Assembly (NCBI GenBank): GCA_903929845.1
Contig: CAIYWF010000018.1
Coordinates: 1-18,815 of the forward strand
DNA from: an uncultured Chlorobiaceae bacterium
Lineage (GTDB): Bacteria > Bacteroidota > Chlorobiia > Chlorobiales > Chlorobiaceae
DNA: 18,815 nucleotides
Direction: 5' to 3'
Positions 7,884 through 16,176 of the stretch are shown here, piece after piece (position 1 is the stretch's first letter; the number at the start of each line of letters is the position of its first letter). The notes below the pieces were generated by a model. That model made no database searches. It had not been told where the DNA came from and worked only from the letters and a program-made list of their open reading frames with translations. The translations under genes and the position numbers were made by a program.

Positions 7884-9004
7884 AAACGGGAGCGCAGTTG
7901 AGCAGCATCGCGCTGCTCCTTTTTTGGCTTCTGGCTATGCCATGTTACGCTGCGGAACCAGACAGCCTCTCTGTTCAAATCGGCCAGATGCTGATGATCG
8001 GCTTCCGGGGACTCAGCGTTGCCGAGTCCCCGGAGATAGAGGCGGATATTGTGCAACGTCATATCGGAGGGATTGTGCTTTTTGACTATGACATTCCCTC
8101 GAAATCCCCGTCAAGAAACATCAGCAGCCCGGAACAGCTCTCCCGCCTGACGCTTGAGTTGCAGAAGCTCTCCGGCATCCCGCTCCTTATTGCCATCGAC
8201 CAGGAAGGGGGAAACGTCAGCCGCCTCAAACCGGCCAAAAGATTTCCGGTCAGCGTGTCGGCAGAGCATCTTGGGCGGCTCAACAATCCCGACAGCACCA
8301 GAGCCGCCGCCCGGCAGACCGCCCTAACGCTTAAAGCCATGCACATTGGCATGAATCTCGCGCCTGTGGCAGATCTCAACACCAATCCTGACAATCCGGT
8401 GATAGGCAAGCTCCAAAGAAGCTTCTCCGCCGACCCTGCGGTGGTGACCTGGAATATCAAACTTGTTTGCAGCACATACCGGGATGAAGGCATTATTCCC
8501 ACCCTGAAACATTTCCCCGGTCACGGCAGTTCGACAACCGATACCCACCTTGATTTTACCGACATAACCGCAAGCTGGTCAGACAAAGAGCTGGAGCCTT
8601 ACCGCGACATGATCGCCTCGGGTTACCGTGACGCCATCATGACCGCGCATGTGTTCAATGATAAACTTGATTCACTCTACCCGGCAACTCTCTCAAAAGC
8701 TACCCTCGACGGGATGCTGAGGGGCAGGCTCGGCTTCAAGGGAGTAATCCTGAGTGATGATATGCAGATGCGTGCCATTGCAGACCACTATGGCCTTGAG
8801 ACGGCCATCAAACTGGCCATTGATGCCGGTGTCGATATCCTTATTTTTGGAAACAACACCTCGTATGACCCTGCCATTGCCTCAAAGGCAACGTACATCA
8901 TCCATTCACTGGTTGCAAAAAAGATCATCACTCCAGAGCGAATTGACCTCTCCTGGCACCGGATTATGAAACTCAAACAACGTTATCACCTCGACCGCTC
9001 ATGA
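7880..9004 (+). CDS. Secreted glycoside hydrolase family 3 beta-N-acetylhexosaminidase-like protein
   Basis: A 374-residue GH3 protein with the single-domain NagZ-like architecture. Residues 1-25 form a signal peptide (Lys2, hydrophobic core, cleavage likely after CYA), so it works in the periplasm, unlike cytosolic NagZ. Core motifs are AIDQEGGNVSRL (105-116), KHFPGHGSSTTDTH (210-223), which holds the Asp/His acid-base loop characteristic of NagZ-type enzymes, and LSDDMQM (291-297) with the nucleophile Asp293. The likely substrate is a beta-linked N-acetylglucosamine in peptidoglycan fragments; other beta-glycosides are possible. The start is TTG at 7880, overlapping the previous stop in TTGA; it keeps the charged residue of the signal peptide. 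TTG at 7898, preceded by GGGAG, is an alternative. It overlaps the next gene by 4 bp. Confidence 0.88.
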   Translation: MKTGAQLSSIALLLFWLLAMPCYAAEPDSLSVQIGQMLMIGFRGLSVAESPEIEADIVQRHIGGIVLFDYDIPSKSPSRNISSPEQLSRLTLELQKLSGIPLLIAIDQEGGNVSRLKPAKRFPVSVSAEHLGRLNNPDSTRAAARQTALTLKAMHIGMNLAPVADLNTNPDNPVIGKLQRSFSADPAVVTWNIKLVCSTYRDEGIIPTLKHFPGHGSSTTDTHLDFTDITASWSDKELEPYRDMIASGYRDAIMTAHVFNDKLDSLYPATLSKATLDGMLRGRLGFKGVILSDDMQMRAIADHYGLETAIKLAIDAGVDILIFGNNTSYDPAIASKATYIIHSLVAKKIITPERIDLSWHRIMKLKQRYHLDRS

Positions 9005-9489
9005 AAACCATCTATCTTGTCCGTCACGCCAAAGCAGGCAGCGCACATTCAGGCGATTTTGACCGGACTCTCAACGAAGTGGGCCTAAAAGCTGCGCATT
9101 TTATGGCTGAACTGCTGGAGGAGAAGAGTGTTGTGCCGGATCTTGTGATTGCAAGCCCCGCAATCCGGGCCCTCACAACGGCTGAGATCTTTTGCGACAT
9201 CCTCGGTTACCCGAAAGAGCAGATCGAGAAGCGAATTGAAATCTATGAGGGAGGTGCTGGACGTCTGCTGAAAATAGTCCAGCAGATCCCCGACAACTGC
9301 ACAACAGCCATGTTATTCGGGCATAACCCGACCATGACGGCATTCTCAAACCTGCTTTCCAGAGATGGAATCGTCTCTCTGGCAACCTGCGCGGTTGCCC
9401 GGATTGATCTGCATATAAAATCCTGGGGTGATGCAGAAGCTGAAACAGGGAAGCTTGTCTGGCACGACTTCCCAAAAAAGCACCAGTAA
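9001..9489 (+). CDS. SixA-like histidine phosphatase
   Basis: A 162-residue member of the histidine phosphatase (phosphoglycerate mutase) superfamily, SixA type. The catalytic RHAKAG lies at residues 8-13 with the phospho-accepting His9; Arg56 in SPAIRA and His108 in FGHNP complete the active site. E. coli SixA removes phosphate from phosphohistidine on signalling or phosphotransferase proteins, but the substrate here is unknown. There is no signal peptide, so it is cytosolic. The ATG overlaps the stop of the glycosidase gene in ATGA, making it the last gene of the three-gene run. It meets gpsA tail to tail with 4 bp between stop codons. Confidence 0.88.
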   Translation: MKTIYLVRHAKAGSAHSGDFDRTLNEVGLKAAHFMAELLEEKSVVPDLVIASPAIRALTTAEIFCDILGYPKEQIEKRIEIYEGGAGRLLKIVQQIPDNCTTAMLFGHNPTMTAFSNLLSRDGIVSLATCAVARIDLHIKSWGDAEAETGKLVWHDFPKKHQ

Positions 9490-9493
9490 GGGG

Positions 9494-10495
9494 TTAATCC
9501 CTCTCTTGCTTCGGATCGCGTGTCATCAACTCAAGAATCGCCTGCTGCACGTGCTTTGCGTCGAAAAGCATCTCGTACACCGCCTTTGTAATAGGCATTT
9601 CAACACCTGCGGTCCTGCTCAGTTCATAAACCGCTCTGGAGGTGTGAACGCCTTCGGCAACCATGATCATGGAGCTGATCACGTCGTCAAGCGAACGGCC
9701 ACGACCAATCTCCTCTCCAACCGACCGGTTGCGGCTATGGCGGCTTAAACAGGTAACAACCAGATCTCCAATCCCTGCAAGACCGGAAATGGTGACAGCA
9801 TCGCCACCCAGTTTGATGCAAAGTCTTGATATTTCAGCAAGTCCCCGGGTAATAATGGCCGCCTTGGCGTTATCGCCAAATCCAATACCGTCCGAAATGC
9901 CTGCGGCTATGGCGATAATGTTTTTGACCGAACCTGCGATTTCAACCCCGATAATATCGGTATTGACATAGACCCGGAACATACTGGTATGAAAAATCTC
10001 CTGAACTTTTTTTGCGGTAGCAAGCGAAGGGGAGGAGGCAACAACGGTGGTAGGCTGCGCTTTTGAGACCTCTTCGGCATGGCTTGGACCATAGAGCGCA
10101 ACGACCTGTGAGGCACGCAGACCCGGAAGCACTTCAAGCAGCACTTCTGACATGCGCTTTCCCGTTCCAATCTCAATCCCTTTGGCAACATTAACCACGA
10201 TTTTGCCGTCAAGCGCAATATCGCTGAAACCAAGAAGTGTTTCACGGAGGGCTTGGGATGGCACGGCGGTAACAATGATATGAGACCATGCAACAAGATC
10301 ACGCAAACGGGCAACAACCAGCAACGTATCAGGAAAATGAACTCCCTTGAGGTAGCGGCGGTTCTCTCGTTCAGCTTCAAGCTTTGCGGCAAATTCAGGA
10401 CGGTGGGCCCACAAACGAACCTGATAACCCTTTTTTGCAAGAAGCACTGCAAGAGTTGTCCCCCAGCTTCCAGCCCCCAGTACGGCAATATTCAT
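9494..10495 (-). CDS. gpsA: Glycerol-3-phosphate dehydrogenase [NAD(P)+]
   Basis: Reduces dihydroxyacetone phosphate to sn-glycerol 3-phosphate, the backbone for phospholipids, in the cytosol. The 333-residue protein starts with the Rossmann loop AVLGAGSWGTTLA (residues 4-16) and continues with TAVPSQALRE, the KGIE segment, ALYGPSHAEEV, GVEIAGSVKNIIAIAAGI with the catalytic lysine, and GLAGIGDLVVTC. Length is standard. It is the last gene of the minus-strand run, 15 bp after plsY, whose enzyme uses its product. No strong ribosome binding site is seen before the ATG. Confidence 0.95.
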   Translation of the reverse strand: MNIAVLGAGSWGTTLAVLLAKKGYQVRLWAHRPEFAAKLEAERENRRYLKGVHFPDTLLVVARLRDLVAWSHIIVTAVPSQALRETLLGFSDIALDGKIVVNVAKGIEIGTGKRMSEVLLEVLPGLRASQVVALYGPSHAEEVSKAQPTTVVASSPSLATAKKVQEIFHTSMFRVYVNTDIIGVEIAGSVKNIIAIAAGISDGIGFGDNAKAAIITRGLAEISRLCIKLGGDAVTISGLAGIGDLVVTCLSRHSRNRSVGEEIGRGRSLDDVISSMIMVAEGVHTSRAVYELSRTAGVEMPITKAVYEMLFDAKHVQQAILELMTRDPKQERD

Positions 10496-10510
10496 CAGGA
10501 TGTCACGGCC

Positions 10511-11218
10511 TTACGAATGCTTTCCAAACGTCACACGACTCTCTGTCCCTGATATCAGTCGCCTGATATTGGCCCGGTGTGTGTAGAGAATGGCAAGCGC
10601 AACAATGAGCCCGAAAATCATGAGATGATAGTCGAGGCTGTCATGAAAGAAGAGTTGGGAGCCAAACAGTTTGACATAATAGTCAAGACCTCCGCCAAGC
10701 TCAAAAAAGTACTTGCGAACGGCAATAATAAGGGGAAAAGCAATTGCCGCAAGCATGGAAGCAACGGAAACGTGCCGGGAAAGATAAACGGTCAGAAGAA
10801 AAATCCCGACAACTATCAACATACTTACCGGAGCAATGCCGATCAGCATACCGGCCGCCGTACTGACCCCCTTGCCTCCCTTGAAACCGGCAAAAAGAGT
10901 AAACACATGACCAATGACGGCGCTCATGCCAGCAAGAAGCCGCAGGGCAACCTCATTGATGTCAGGAAATGCGCCTATCGGATGAAGTCGAAAAAAGGCA
11001 ACAACAGAGACTGCGGCCACAACGCCCTTGACAATATCGATAAGGGTAACAATAAGCCCGGGCTTCCAGCCAAGCACCCTGAAGGCATTGGTTCCCCCGG
11101 CATTGCCACTGCCGAATTGACGAATATCAATCCCCTTGAGCAATTTTCCCGCCATGAGACTGGTAGGAATAGAGCCTATAACATAGCTCACCGCCAAAAT
11201 GGCCAGCAACGTCAGCAT
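10511..11218 (-). CDS. plsY: Acyl-phosphate:glycerol-3-phosphate acyltransferase
   Basis: Integral membrane enzyme that moves an acyl group from acyl phosphate to glycerol 3-phosphate, the first committed step of phospholipid synthesis. The 235-residue product has several membrane helices, starting with a hydrophobic one at residues 2-20. It carries the three family motifs: SGNAGGTNAFRVLG, IGHVFTLFAGFKGGKG with the glycine-rich loop, and the C-terminal HRANIRRLISGTE. It is about 30-35 residues longer than common PlsY proteins. Most of the extra length is a hydrophilic-aromatic segment, KYFFELGGG through HDSLDYHLM, before the last helix. It lies 15 bp after purM and 15 bp before gpsA. Confidence 0.94.
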   Translation of the reverse strand: MLTLLAILAVSYVIGSIPTSLMAGKLLKGIDIRQFGSGNAGGTNAFRVLGWKPGLIVTLIDIVKGVVAAVSVVAFFRLHPIGAFPDINEVALRLLAGMSAVIGHVFTLFAGFKGGKGVSTAAGMLIGIAPVSMLIVVGIFLLTVYLSRHVSVASMLAAIAFPLIIAVRKYFFELGGGLDYYVKLFGSQLFFHDSLDYHLMIFGLIVALAILYTHRANIRRLISGTESRVTFGKHS

Positions 11219-11233
11219 AAACTTTTTTGATTA

Positions 11234-12223
11234 TCAGGTTCTTGATACCTTTCCAATAATGTACGCATTTTCTCCCTGAGATTTCAAGCGGGAGAGCACC
11301 CTCTCTACCGCATTTTTTTCAACAATCATCACCAATCCCACACCAAGGTTAAAAGTTCTGCGCATATCCTCTTCGGGGACGTTGCCCTCCTTGCGGATAA
11401 TGTCGAAAATGGCTGGCTCCGGCCAGGAATTCCACTCAACCTCAAGCTTTAACCCATCAGGCACAATGCGCATGGTGTTGCCCATGAGACCGCCGCCGGT
11501 AATATGCGACAGCCCCCTGATTTCAGGCGAGCCAAAGAACGGCTCAATAACTGAGAGATAGGTGCGATGTACCTTCAGGAGCGCCTCGCCAACTGTTCCC
11601 TCAAGACCCGGAAACGTTTTGCGCATCCTGCCCTCAAGCACTTTTCTTGCAAGAGAGTAGCCATTGGTGTGCAGACCGGTCGAAGGCAGGCCGAGCAGCA
11701 CGTCACCCTCTCTGACGGCAGAGCCATTGATGATTTTTTCATGATCAACAACTCCGACAATAGAGCCCGCAAGGTCAAAATCATTCTCCTGATAGAGGCC
11801 GGGCATCTCGGCAGTTTCGCCGCCGATCAGCGCACAACCGTTTTCACGGCAGGCATTAACCATTCCCGTCACAACAGCGGCTGCAATCTCAGGCGTCAGT
11901 TTGCCACAGGCATAGTAATCAAGAAAGAAGAGCGGCTTTGCTCCGCAGACAAGAATATCGTTCACACAATGGTTGACCAGGCATGAGCCGACGGTATCGT
12001 ATTGGCCAAGCTCGATGGCGATCTTGAGTTTTGTGCCGACTCCGTCAATGCTGCTGACCAGCACCGGCTTTTTATACTGAGAAAAATCCGGCAGAAAAAA
12101 GCCTCCGAAAGCACCGATATCAGTGATGACCCCCGGCGTAAAGGTCTGGCGCACCTGCGGCTTGATCATTCGAACAAACTCCTCACCCGCACTGATATCA
12201 ACTCCGGCCTTTTTATAATCCAT
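11234..12223 (-). CDS. purM: Phosphoribosylformylglycinamidine cyclo-ligase (AIR synthetase)
   Basis: ATP-dependent ring closure of FGAM to aminoimidazole ribonucleotide, the fifth step of purine synthesis. The 329-residue protein shows YKKAGVDISAGEE at the N-terminus, TDIGAFGGFF, SIDGVGTKLKIA, the ATP-binding NHCVNDILVCGAKPLFFLDYY, IGGETAEMPG, LPSTGLHTNGYSLAR and SHITGGGLMGN, in the order expected for PurM. Length is close to E. coli PurM (345). The ATG at 12223 lies 19 bp after the lysC stop and the gene ends 15 bp before plsY, so it is an internal gene of one transcription unit. No purine riboswitch or operator can be recognised in that short spacer. Confidence 0.95.
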   Translation of the reverse strand: MDYKKAGVDISAGEEFVRMIKPQVRQTFTPGVITDIGAFGGFFLPDFSQYKKPVLVSSIDGVGTKLKIAIELGQYDTVGSCLVNHCVNDILVCGAKPLFFLDYYACGKLTPEIAAAVVTGMVNACRENGCALIGGETAEMPGLYQENDFDLAGSIVGVVDHEKIINGSAVREGDVLLGLPSTGLHTNGYSLARKVLEGRMRKTFPGLEGTVGEALLKVHRTYLSVIEPFFGSPEIRGLSHITGGGLMGNTMRIVPDGLKLEVEWNSWPEPAIFDIIRKEGNVPEEDMRRTFNLGVGLVMIVEKNAVERVLSRLKSQGENAYIIGKVSRT

Positions 12224-12242
12224 TCTTCAGTACATCTTGTGG

Positions 12243-13658
12243 TTAACGGCTTCCAGCCGGTGTTTCAAAAATTGCGTGATCCTCAGGAGCAGAGAAAAAC
12301 TCCTTGTGGAGATTGTTAACGGCTATTGCAACCTCAGGCTCTTCGACCACAAAGCCGACATTGATCTCCGATGCTCCCTGGGATATCATCCTGAGGTTGA
12401 CATTTTTCAAGGCGCTGAAAATTCTGCCAGCTACACCGCGAGACATACGGAGATTGTCGCCTACAACGCTTATGGTTGCAACATTATGCTCAATCTCGAC
12501 ATCACCAATACTTTTCAGATCCTGAATCAGCTCGTTACTGAAACTCTTGTCGTCAACAGTGAGCGACACTGAAACTTCACTGGTTGAGATCATCTCCACC
12601 GACACACCGTAACGGGAGAAAACATCGAACAACTCGTTCATGAATCCGTGGCGCCCCATCATGCGGTTTGAGCGGATATTGATAATGCACTGCCCCTTTT
12701 TCACCGCAATGGACTTGACAAGCCCCTCGTAACTCATGCCCGAAAGGCGTTCGGGATCATTGGTGATAATAGTGCCCTTAGCGTCGGGGTGCAGCGAGTT
12801 CAGCACATAGACCGGAATATTTTTCTGCACGGCAGGAGCAATCGTATCGGGATGGAGCACCTTGGCGCCGAGATAGGCAAGCTCCGCCGCCTCCGAAAAG
12901 GTCATCACCCTGATGCTCCTTGCTTCAGGCACAAGGCGCGGATCGGTGGTCATGACGCCATCAACATCAGTCCATATCTGAATCGAGTTGTCGTTGAGCC
13001 ATGCTCCAAGCAGAGCTGCCGAAAAGTCCGAACCGCCACGACCAAGCGTCGTAGTCCGGCCATCTTTTGTCGCTCCAATATAGCCCTGGGTGACAACCGT
13101 TGTTCCCTTTGCAAGCAGGGGACGTATGATCTGGTTCACCTTTGCTTCGCACACCTCATCAAGCGGGCGGGCAAAACCGAAATTGTCGTCGGTAATCATC
13201 ACTGTACGGGCATCCACCCATGCAACATTATGCCCCAACTCTTTCATTGCTGCGGCAAAAACGGTCGTTGAAAAGAGTTCGCCAAATGAGCAGAACATGT
13301 CTCTCGAACGCTCAGTCAGCTCGCCCACAATATCAACTCCCTTGATCAGCATTTCAAGTCGGCCACAAAGCTGCTCTATAGTGCTTGCAAGCCCCGCCTT
13401 CAGGGCTGCATTCTTGATCAGCTCATCAACAAGCTTGAGATGGAAGCTGCGCACCTCACCGGCAAGCGCCATCGCCTCATCAAGTGCGCTGCACCCTGCG
13501 GCATCGGCAATATGAACCAGCTTATTAGTAATACCGCTGCACGCGCTCAGCACCACAAGCGGAGTACCCTTCTTCTCCTCCCTCGCAACAATTGAAATAG
13601 CCTGCTGCATGGCCCGGGCCGTCCCTACGGAGGTCCCGCCGAATTTCATTACCGCCAT
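12243..13658 (-). CDS. lysC: Monofunctional aspartate kinase
   Basis: Phosphorylates aspartate, opening the pathway to lysine, methionine and threonine. The 471-residue protein begins with KFGGTSVG (residues 5-12) and has the kinase blocks GRGGSDFSAALLGA, IWTDVDGVMTTDPR and FSEAAELAYLGAKVLHP. Two C-terminal ACT domains follow: one around NELFDVFSRYGVSVEMIST and one around SVVGDNLRMSRGVAGRIFSAL with NLRMISQGASEINVGF. They probably bind an inhibitory amino acid, which cannot be told from sequence. No homoserine dehydrogenase is fused. It heads the minus-strand lysC-purM-plsY-gpsA run. The region upstream is 82 bp, shared with a divergent lipoprotein gene, and shows no recognisable lysine riboswitch. 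Confidence 0.93.
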   Translation of the reverse strand: MAVMKFGGTSVGTARAMQQAISIVAREEKKGTPLVVLSACSGITNKLVHIADAAGCSALDEAMALAGEVRSFHLKLVDELIKNAALKAGLASTIEQLCGRLEMLIKGVDIVGELTERSRDMFCSFGELFSTTVFAAAMKELGHNVAWVDARTVMITDDNFGFARPLDEVCEAKVNQIIRPLLAKGTTVVTQGYIGATKDGRTTTLGRGGSDFSAALLGAWLNDNSIQIWTDVDGVMTTDPRLVPEARSIRVMTFSEAAELAYLGAKVLHPDTIAPAVQKNIPVYVLNSLHPDAKGTIITNDPERLSGMSYEGLVKSIAVKKGQCIINIRSNRMMGRHGFMNELFDVFSRYGVSVEMISTSEVSVSLTVDDKSFSNELIQDLKSIGDVEIEHNVATISVVGDNLRMSRGVAGRIFSALKNVNLRMISQGASEINVGFVVEEPEVAIAVNNLHKEFFSAPEDHAIFETPAGSR

Positions 13659-13740
13659 ATAACTTTTAAACCAGTGAGTTAACTATTATCTTATTCTCAT
13701 GAAATCCAGAGCCATTTATATCACTTCATGGCATCTCTCC

Positions 13741-14319
13741 ATGAAACTCTCCAAAACGTCGCTACTCCTCTCTCTCATTGCTCTGACACTGTTCGGCCTG
13801 AGCAGTTGCCAGAGTTTCAGGACAGGTTCAGGCTATAATTTCGAATCCAAATATAGTTTAAAAAAGAGAAAAACGCATATCTCCTGTACGACTGAAAGAG
13901 GTGGCCCCACGGTCATCAAACCCCTTCCCCTGAAAGTATCAGAACAAACGTTTGATCGCCTTTTTTCCTCCATTGATGAACTCCTCGGCACACCTTACCG
14001 CAGTGGCGGGAGCACCCCGGACGGCTTCGACTGTTCCGGGTTTATGCAGTATCTCTACAAGCAACAGTTCCGAATGATCCTTCCACGCACCACCGGAGAA
14101 CTTGCCCTCCTCGGCAGTGTGGTGCCTGAAAGTAACCTGAGACGCGGCGACCTTGTCTTTTTCAGTATTGACGGCAACAACATCGACCATGTCGGCATTA
14201 TTACCGACCGTAATCGCTTCACACATGCAGCACGAACCGGTGTCAGAGTTAACGAGCTGTATGAGCCCTATTACCGAAGCCACTACGCTTTTGGCGCACG
14301 TATCATAACGCCGGAGTGA
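13741..14319 (+). CDS. NlpC/P60-family peptidase lipoprotein (Spr/MepS-like)
   Basis: A predicted envelope peptidoglycan peptidase. From the ATG at 13741 the 192-residue product has a lipoprotein signal: Lys2 and Lys5, a hydrophobic core, and lipobox LSSC with Cys23. Residues 75-190 form an NlpC/P60 domain: TPYRSGGSTPDGFDCSGF with the catalytic Cys98, RRGDLVFF, DHVGII with His150, and THAAR with the third polar residue His162. The family cleaves gamma-D-glutamyl-diaminopimelate or cross-link bonds in stem peptides. The frame is open to an earlier ATG at 13699, which would add 14 residues before the signal peptide; a TATTAT at 13684-13689 that could serve as a -10 box makes the later start more likely. 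No ribosome binding site is evident. Confidence 0.88.
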   Translation: MKLSKTSLLLSLIALTLFGLSSCQSFRTGSGYNFESKYSLKKRKTHISCTTERGGPTVIKPLPLKVSEQTFDRLFSSIDELLGTPYRSGGSTPDGFDCSGFMQYLYKQQFRMILPRTTGELALLGSVVPESNLRRGDLVFFSIDGNNIDHVGIITDRNRFTHAARTGVRVNELYEPYYRSHYAFGARIITPE

Positions 14320-14321
14320 CC

Positions 14322-14348
14322 TTGTTTGCTTCAAGAAATGGCTATATT
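14322..14348 (+). promoter_or_regulatory. Candidate promoter before prmA
   Basis: TTGTTT at 14322-14327 and TATATT at 14343-14348 lie in the 55-bp gap before prmA, with a 15-bp spacer, shorter than ideal. The start codon is 27 bp past the -10-like box. The same TGTT, 16 bp, TATATT arrangement (with GC just before TATATT) occurs upstream of ruvX. Confidence 0.25.
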
Positions 14349-14374
14349 CGCCTGTACAACCTTAACCCCATTTT

Positions 14375-15241
14375 ATGCCGCAACCCGGATTGAACAATTA
14401 CTTTGAACTGGCCTTTGACCTTGAAGCCGATCTTCACGAACTCTGCATTGCCCTGCTTGCTGGAGAGGGCATAGAATCTTTTCTTGAAGAGGATCATCGG
14501 CTGCTCGCCTATCTGCCTGAAGCGGAATGGACGGCAGAAAAAGAGCAGGCCATCCGCACCATGCTGCAAGAGAGGCTGGGGAGAGTTCCCGAATATCTGG
14601 CAACCCTGATTGCCGACAGGAACTGGAATGAGGAGTGGGAGGCAACCCTTGAACCTGTCGAAATATCCGACCGGTTGCTGATTGTCCAAAAAAACAAGGG
14701 CACCCAGGGGAAGCCCGGCCAAATCGTCATTGAAATCAATCCGAAGATGTCTTTCGGCACCGGCTACCATGCCACAACGCGCCTGATGCTGCGGCAGATG
14801 GAGCAACTCGATCTTCAGGATAAAAAAATCATGGACATCGGCACCGGCACCGGCGTTTTGGCCATTGCCGCCCGCAAGCTCGGCAACAATCTGCCCATCC
14901 TCGCCTTCGACAACAACTCATGGGCGGCTGAAAATGCGGCTGAGAATATTTTAGAAAATAATGCGCCGGATATTCACATCAAACTCCTTGATGCCGAAGA
15001 GGATCTTGTTCTGAATTTGAAAGAGGGCTACGACCTGATTCTGGCTAACATCAACAAAAACGTCATCGACCGCATTCTTCCGGCAATTCGCAAATATGCT
15101 CCCGCCGCCCCGGTGCTGCTCTCCGGCGTGCTGGTCTATGATGAACCATGGCTGAAAAGACTGAGCAAACAGCTTGGTTATGAGATGGTAAAGACTATTT
15201 ATGAAGACGAATGGCTCTCAGCTTATATCCGACCGCTATGA
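14375..15241 (+). CDS. prmA: Ribosomal protein L11 methyltransferase
   Basis: SAM-dependent enzyme that methylates ribosomal protein L11. The 288-residue product has the N-terminal L11-recognition domain, a linker with DRNWNEEWEA (about residues 81-90), and the catalytic domain with INPKMSFGTGYHATTRLML (121-139), SAM motif I MDIGTGTGVLAIAA (153-166) and LANINKNVI with the Asn-Ile-Asn motif typical of PrmA. Length is that of the family. The ATG at 14375 follows an AT-rich stretch without a clear ribosome binding site. Its stop overlaps the next gene in ATGA, so the two are probably co-translated. Confidence 0.94.
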   Translation: MPQPGLNNYFELAFDLEADLHELCIALLAGEGIESFLEEDHRLLAYLPEAEWTAEKEQAIRTMLQERLGRVPEYLATLIADRNWNEEWEATLEPVEISDRLLIVQKNKGTQGKPGQIVIEINPKMSFGTGYHATTRLMLRQMEQLDLQDKKIMDIGTGTGVLAIAARKLGNNLPILAFDNNSWAAENAAENILENNAPDIHIKLLDAEEDLVLNLKEGYDLILANINKNVIDRILPAIRKYAPAAPVLLSGVLVYDEPWLKRLSKQLGYEMVKTIYEDEWLSAYIRPL

Positions 15242-16176
15242 AAAAAAGAGTCTCCTGTATTGATATCGGCACCAATACCGCCCTGCTGCTGATAGCCGAT
15301 CTTGAACCGGAGAGTGGCACCATCCTGCCGGTTTTCCACAAACAGACCATTCTGCGACTGGGAAAAAATGTTGATGCAGAGAAAATTATCGACCAGGCTG
15401 CCCTCCAGCGACTCATCGACTGTATGGTTGATTATCGCCGGATAAGCGATGAATATGGCTCCGAAACCACAATTGCCGCAGGCACCAGCGCACTGAGAGA
15501 TGCCAAAAATCGCGCAGAGGTTATTGCTGCGGTTGAGCGTCCGGCAGAAGTAACCATTCAATGTATCTCAGGCCAAGAGGAGGCTGAACTCACCTTTTGC
15601 GGCGCCGTTGCAGGAATGAACGATCTGCCGGAACTCTTCACCGTTATAGACATTGGAGGAGGCAGTACCGAAATCTCCATGGGCTCACTTGAGGCTATAG
15701 AAAAGAGCGTCAGTATAGACATCGGCTCAGTGCGGCTGACCGAACGATTCTTTTCAACATTGCCGCCATCACACGAGGAGTTTGCCGCTGCCAAAGCGCA
15801 CATCAATCAGCTCTTTACCTTGAATATTATCCCTTTCTTTGCTGGGCGTGAACGGATTTACGGTGTTGCTGGTACCCTGACCACCATTGCGCAGGTGAGC
15901 CAGGGACTGAAACACTTTGATGCCTTGAAGGTGCATAACTATCCGCTCCAGTATCAGGATGTGCATGCCTTTCTCGAAAAGCTTAAGGTGAGCACCCTTG
16001 AGGAGATCATAGAACTCGGTATTCCCGACGGGCGCGCCGATGTTATCACTATGGGAACCCTCATTCTGCACCAGTTCATGCGCCTGCTTGGTGTCGGCAA
16101 GATCCTCGTCAGCATTCAGGGGCTGCGCTTCGGCCTTGCGCAAAAGGAGCTGCTTCGTCTCCAAGGAAACGTCTGA
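15238..16176 (+). CDS. Ppx/GppA-family phosphatase, short form
   Basis: A 312-residue member of the exopolyphosphatase / guanosine pentaphosphate phosphatase family with the two-domain actin-like fold only; the C-terminal HD-type domain of long Ppx proteins is absent. Motifs in order: CIDIGTNTALLLIADL (residues 6-21), AGTSALRDAKNR, ISGQEEAELTF, VIDIGGGSTEISMGS, IDIGSVRLTERFF, GVAGTLTTIAQV and GLRFGLA. Short forms can act on polyphosphate or on pppGpp, and sequence alone does not decide which. I used the ATG at 15238, which overlaps the prmA stop, since similarity begins at once; an in-frame upstream start at 15211 would lie within prmA. The last 68 bp overlap the convergent methyltransferase gene. 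Confidence 0.9.
   Translation: MKKRVSCIDIGTNTALLLIADLEPESGTILPVFHKQTILRLGKNVDAEKIIDQAALQRLIDCMVDYRRISDEYGSETTIAAGTSALRDAKNRAEVIAAVERPAEVTIQCISGQEEAELTFCGAVAGMNDLPELFTVIDIGGGSTEISMGSLEAIEKSVSIDIGSVRLTERFFSTLPPSHEEFAAAKAHINQLFTLNIIPFFAGRERIYGVAGTLTTIAQVSQGLKHFDALKVHNYPLQYQDVHAFLEKLKVSTLEEIIELGIPDGRADVITMGTLILHQFMRLLGVGKILVSIQGLRFGLAQKELLRLQGNV

Noticed and set aside
9486..9500. Terminator between sixA-like gene and gpsA (GGGG-TTAAT-CCC)
   Set aside because: The stem is 3-4 bp with no T tract on either side, so it is too weak to call.
10577..11230. Long plus-strand reading frame (217 codons) opposite plsY
   Set aside because: It is fully antisense to a clear PlsY, is rich in Lys/Asn/Gly with no domain, and has no ribosome binding site; it mirrors the codon use of plsY.
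12789..13271. Plus-strand 160-codon frame opposite lysC
   Set aside because: Shadow of the well-supported aspartate kinase; no recognisable domain or start signal.
13659..13740. Lysine riboswitch before lysC
   Set aside because: Only 82 bp separate the divergent genes, too short for a lysine riboswitch, and no fitting folds are visible.
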